From NCBI RefSeq assembly GCF_020524045.1, contig NZ_JAIVKL010000027.1:1-44540 (forward strand): a stretch of DNA of 44,540 nucleotides, read 5' to 3'. Numbering within the stretch: position 1 is the stretch's first letter; every line of letters begins with the position of its first letter. The notes below the pieces were generated by a model that saw nothing but the letters and a program-made list of their open reading frames with translations, did not search any database and was not told where the DNA came from. This document shows positions 44,266 to 44,540 of this stretch, piece after piece. The translations under genes and the position numbers were made by a program. Source of the DNA: Metabacillus litoralis (GTDB lineage: Bacteria; Bacillota; Bacilli; Bacillales; Bacillaceae).

Positions 44266-44540
44266 AGGCTGGGACACTCTAGTTTGTCCAATATTTAATA
44301 ATGTTCTCTATTATTAAGTTTAAAAAAAGTCCGTTCCATTGCGCTGCAGACACTCGCTTTCCACGGGGAGGAAGCTAAGCCTCCTCGGCGAGGCCTGCGG
44401 GGTCTCAGCCTTTCCTCTATTGAGGGCACTGAAGAACTCAGGTTATTCTTAGATGAAATAATTTCCCAAAAAAAACCATCAATTTTTGTTCGAATTTTGA
44501 ACAAAAATTGATGGTTTTTATCTGTTTCCCTTCTATTTTT
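44266..44540 (+). repeat. GGCTGGGACA element, third copy, running off the window
   Basis: Begins AGGCTGGGACA (44266-44276) and contains the core CCATTGCGCTGCAGACA, GGGGAGGAAGCTAAGCCTCC and GGGGTCTCAGC found at 35890-35970. The matching right end is not seen before the window ends. Confidence 0.75.
44472..44519. terminator. Strong 20-bp terminator hairpin
   Basis: AAAACCATCAATTTTTGTTC (44472-44491) and its exact complement GAACAAAAATTGATGGTTTT (44499-44518), with a 7-nt loop and A and T tails. It may end the MCP transcript or serve both strands. Confidence 0.85.

Overview
The window is a chromosomal segment from a low-GC, flagellated, endospore-forming-type Firmicute of the Bacillaceae (Bacillus sensu lato). 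Evidence: the Bacillus subtilis-like order ctpB-swrA-minJ, a B. subtilis yrkDEFHIJ-like sulfur cluster, a yerO/yerP (swrC) pair, CcpA- and CcpN-type control sites, and strong AGGAGG ribosome-binding sites with many TTG/GTG starts. The species cannot be named from sequence reading alone. No rRNA, tRNA, CRISPR or prophage is visible.

Layout. 1-209 is the end of an IS256-type element that abuts a short dispersed repeat. 408-3852 holds ctpB (sporulation protease), swrA (swarming regulator) and minJ (division/motility topology). 4293-5126 is a membrane-anchored C39-like peptidase, followed by two tandem copies of a ~171-bp repeat. 5577-7431 is glpK with a cre-like site and a terminator-bearing leader typical of GlpP antitermination. 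7613-9084 holds an unknown membrane protein and a DUF2935 protein. 9480-14481 is a per/polysulfide-response cluster: CstR-type repressor, three TusA domains, a DsrE protein, three separate rhodanese domains plus one fused to a metallo-beta-lactamase dioxygenase, and a TauE exporter. Five near-identical ATACC..GGTAT palindromes are spread through it. 14453-15031 encodes a repetitive DUF6944-like protein.

15676-21312 is the mannitol operon mtlA-mtlR-mtlF-mtlD. 21436-24418 (minus strand) holds an unrecognised 400-aa protein, a class I/II aminotransferase and a probable gene remnant. 24984-30478 holds cls, manA, a LacI regulator and an orphan sugar-binding lipoprotein. 30530-31430 is a three-fold ~318-bp tandem repeat carrying arrays with an exact 20-nt period. 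31461-35746 is the divergent yerO / swrC (RND pump) pair with two TetR-type operators. 36363-39899 is the PPDK regulatory protein plus ppdK, preceded by two CcpN-type boxes 21 nt apart. 40428-42357 holds the Pit phosphate transporter pair and a 51-aa membrane protein. 42415-44228 is a chemoreceptor behind a SigD-type promoter.

Themes. Several genes serve surface motility (swrA, minJ, swrC, SigD-driven MCP). Carbon control is prominent (glpK, mtl, ppdK). The most unusual feature is the density and variety of intergenic repeats: five families, some inside operons, some touching stop codons, and one built into the 3' end of a gene. The tandem 20-nt arrays and the multi-operator CstR cluster are the best candidates for further attention.
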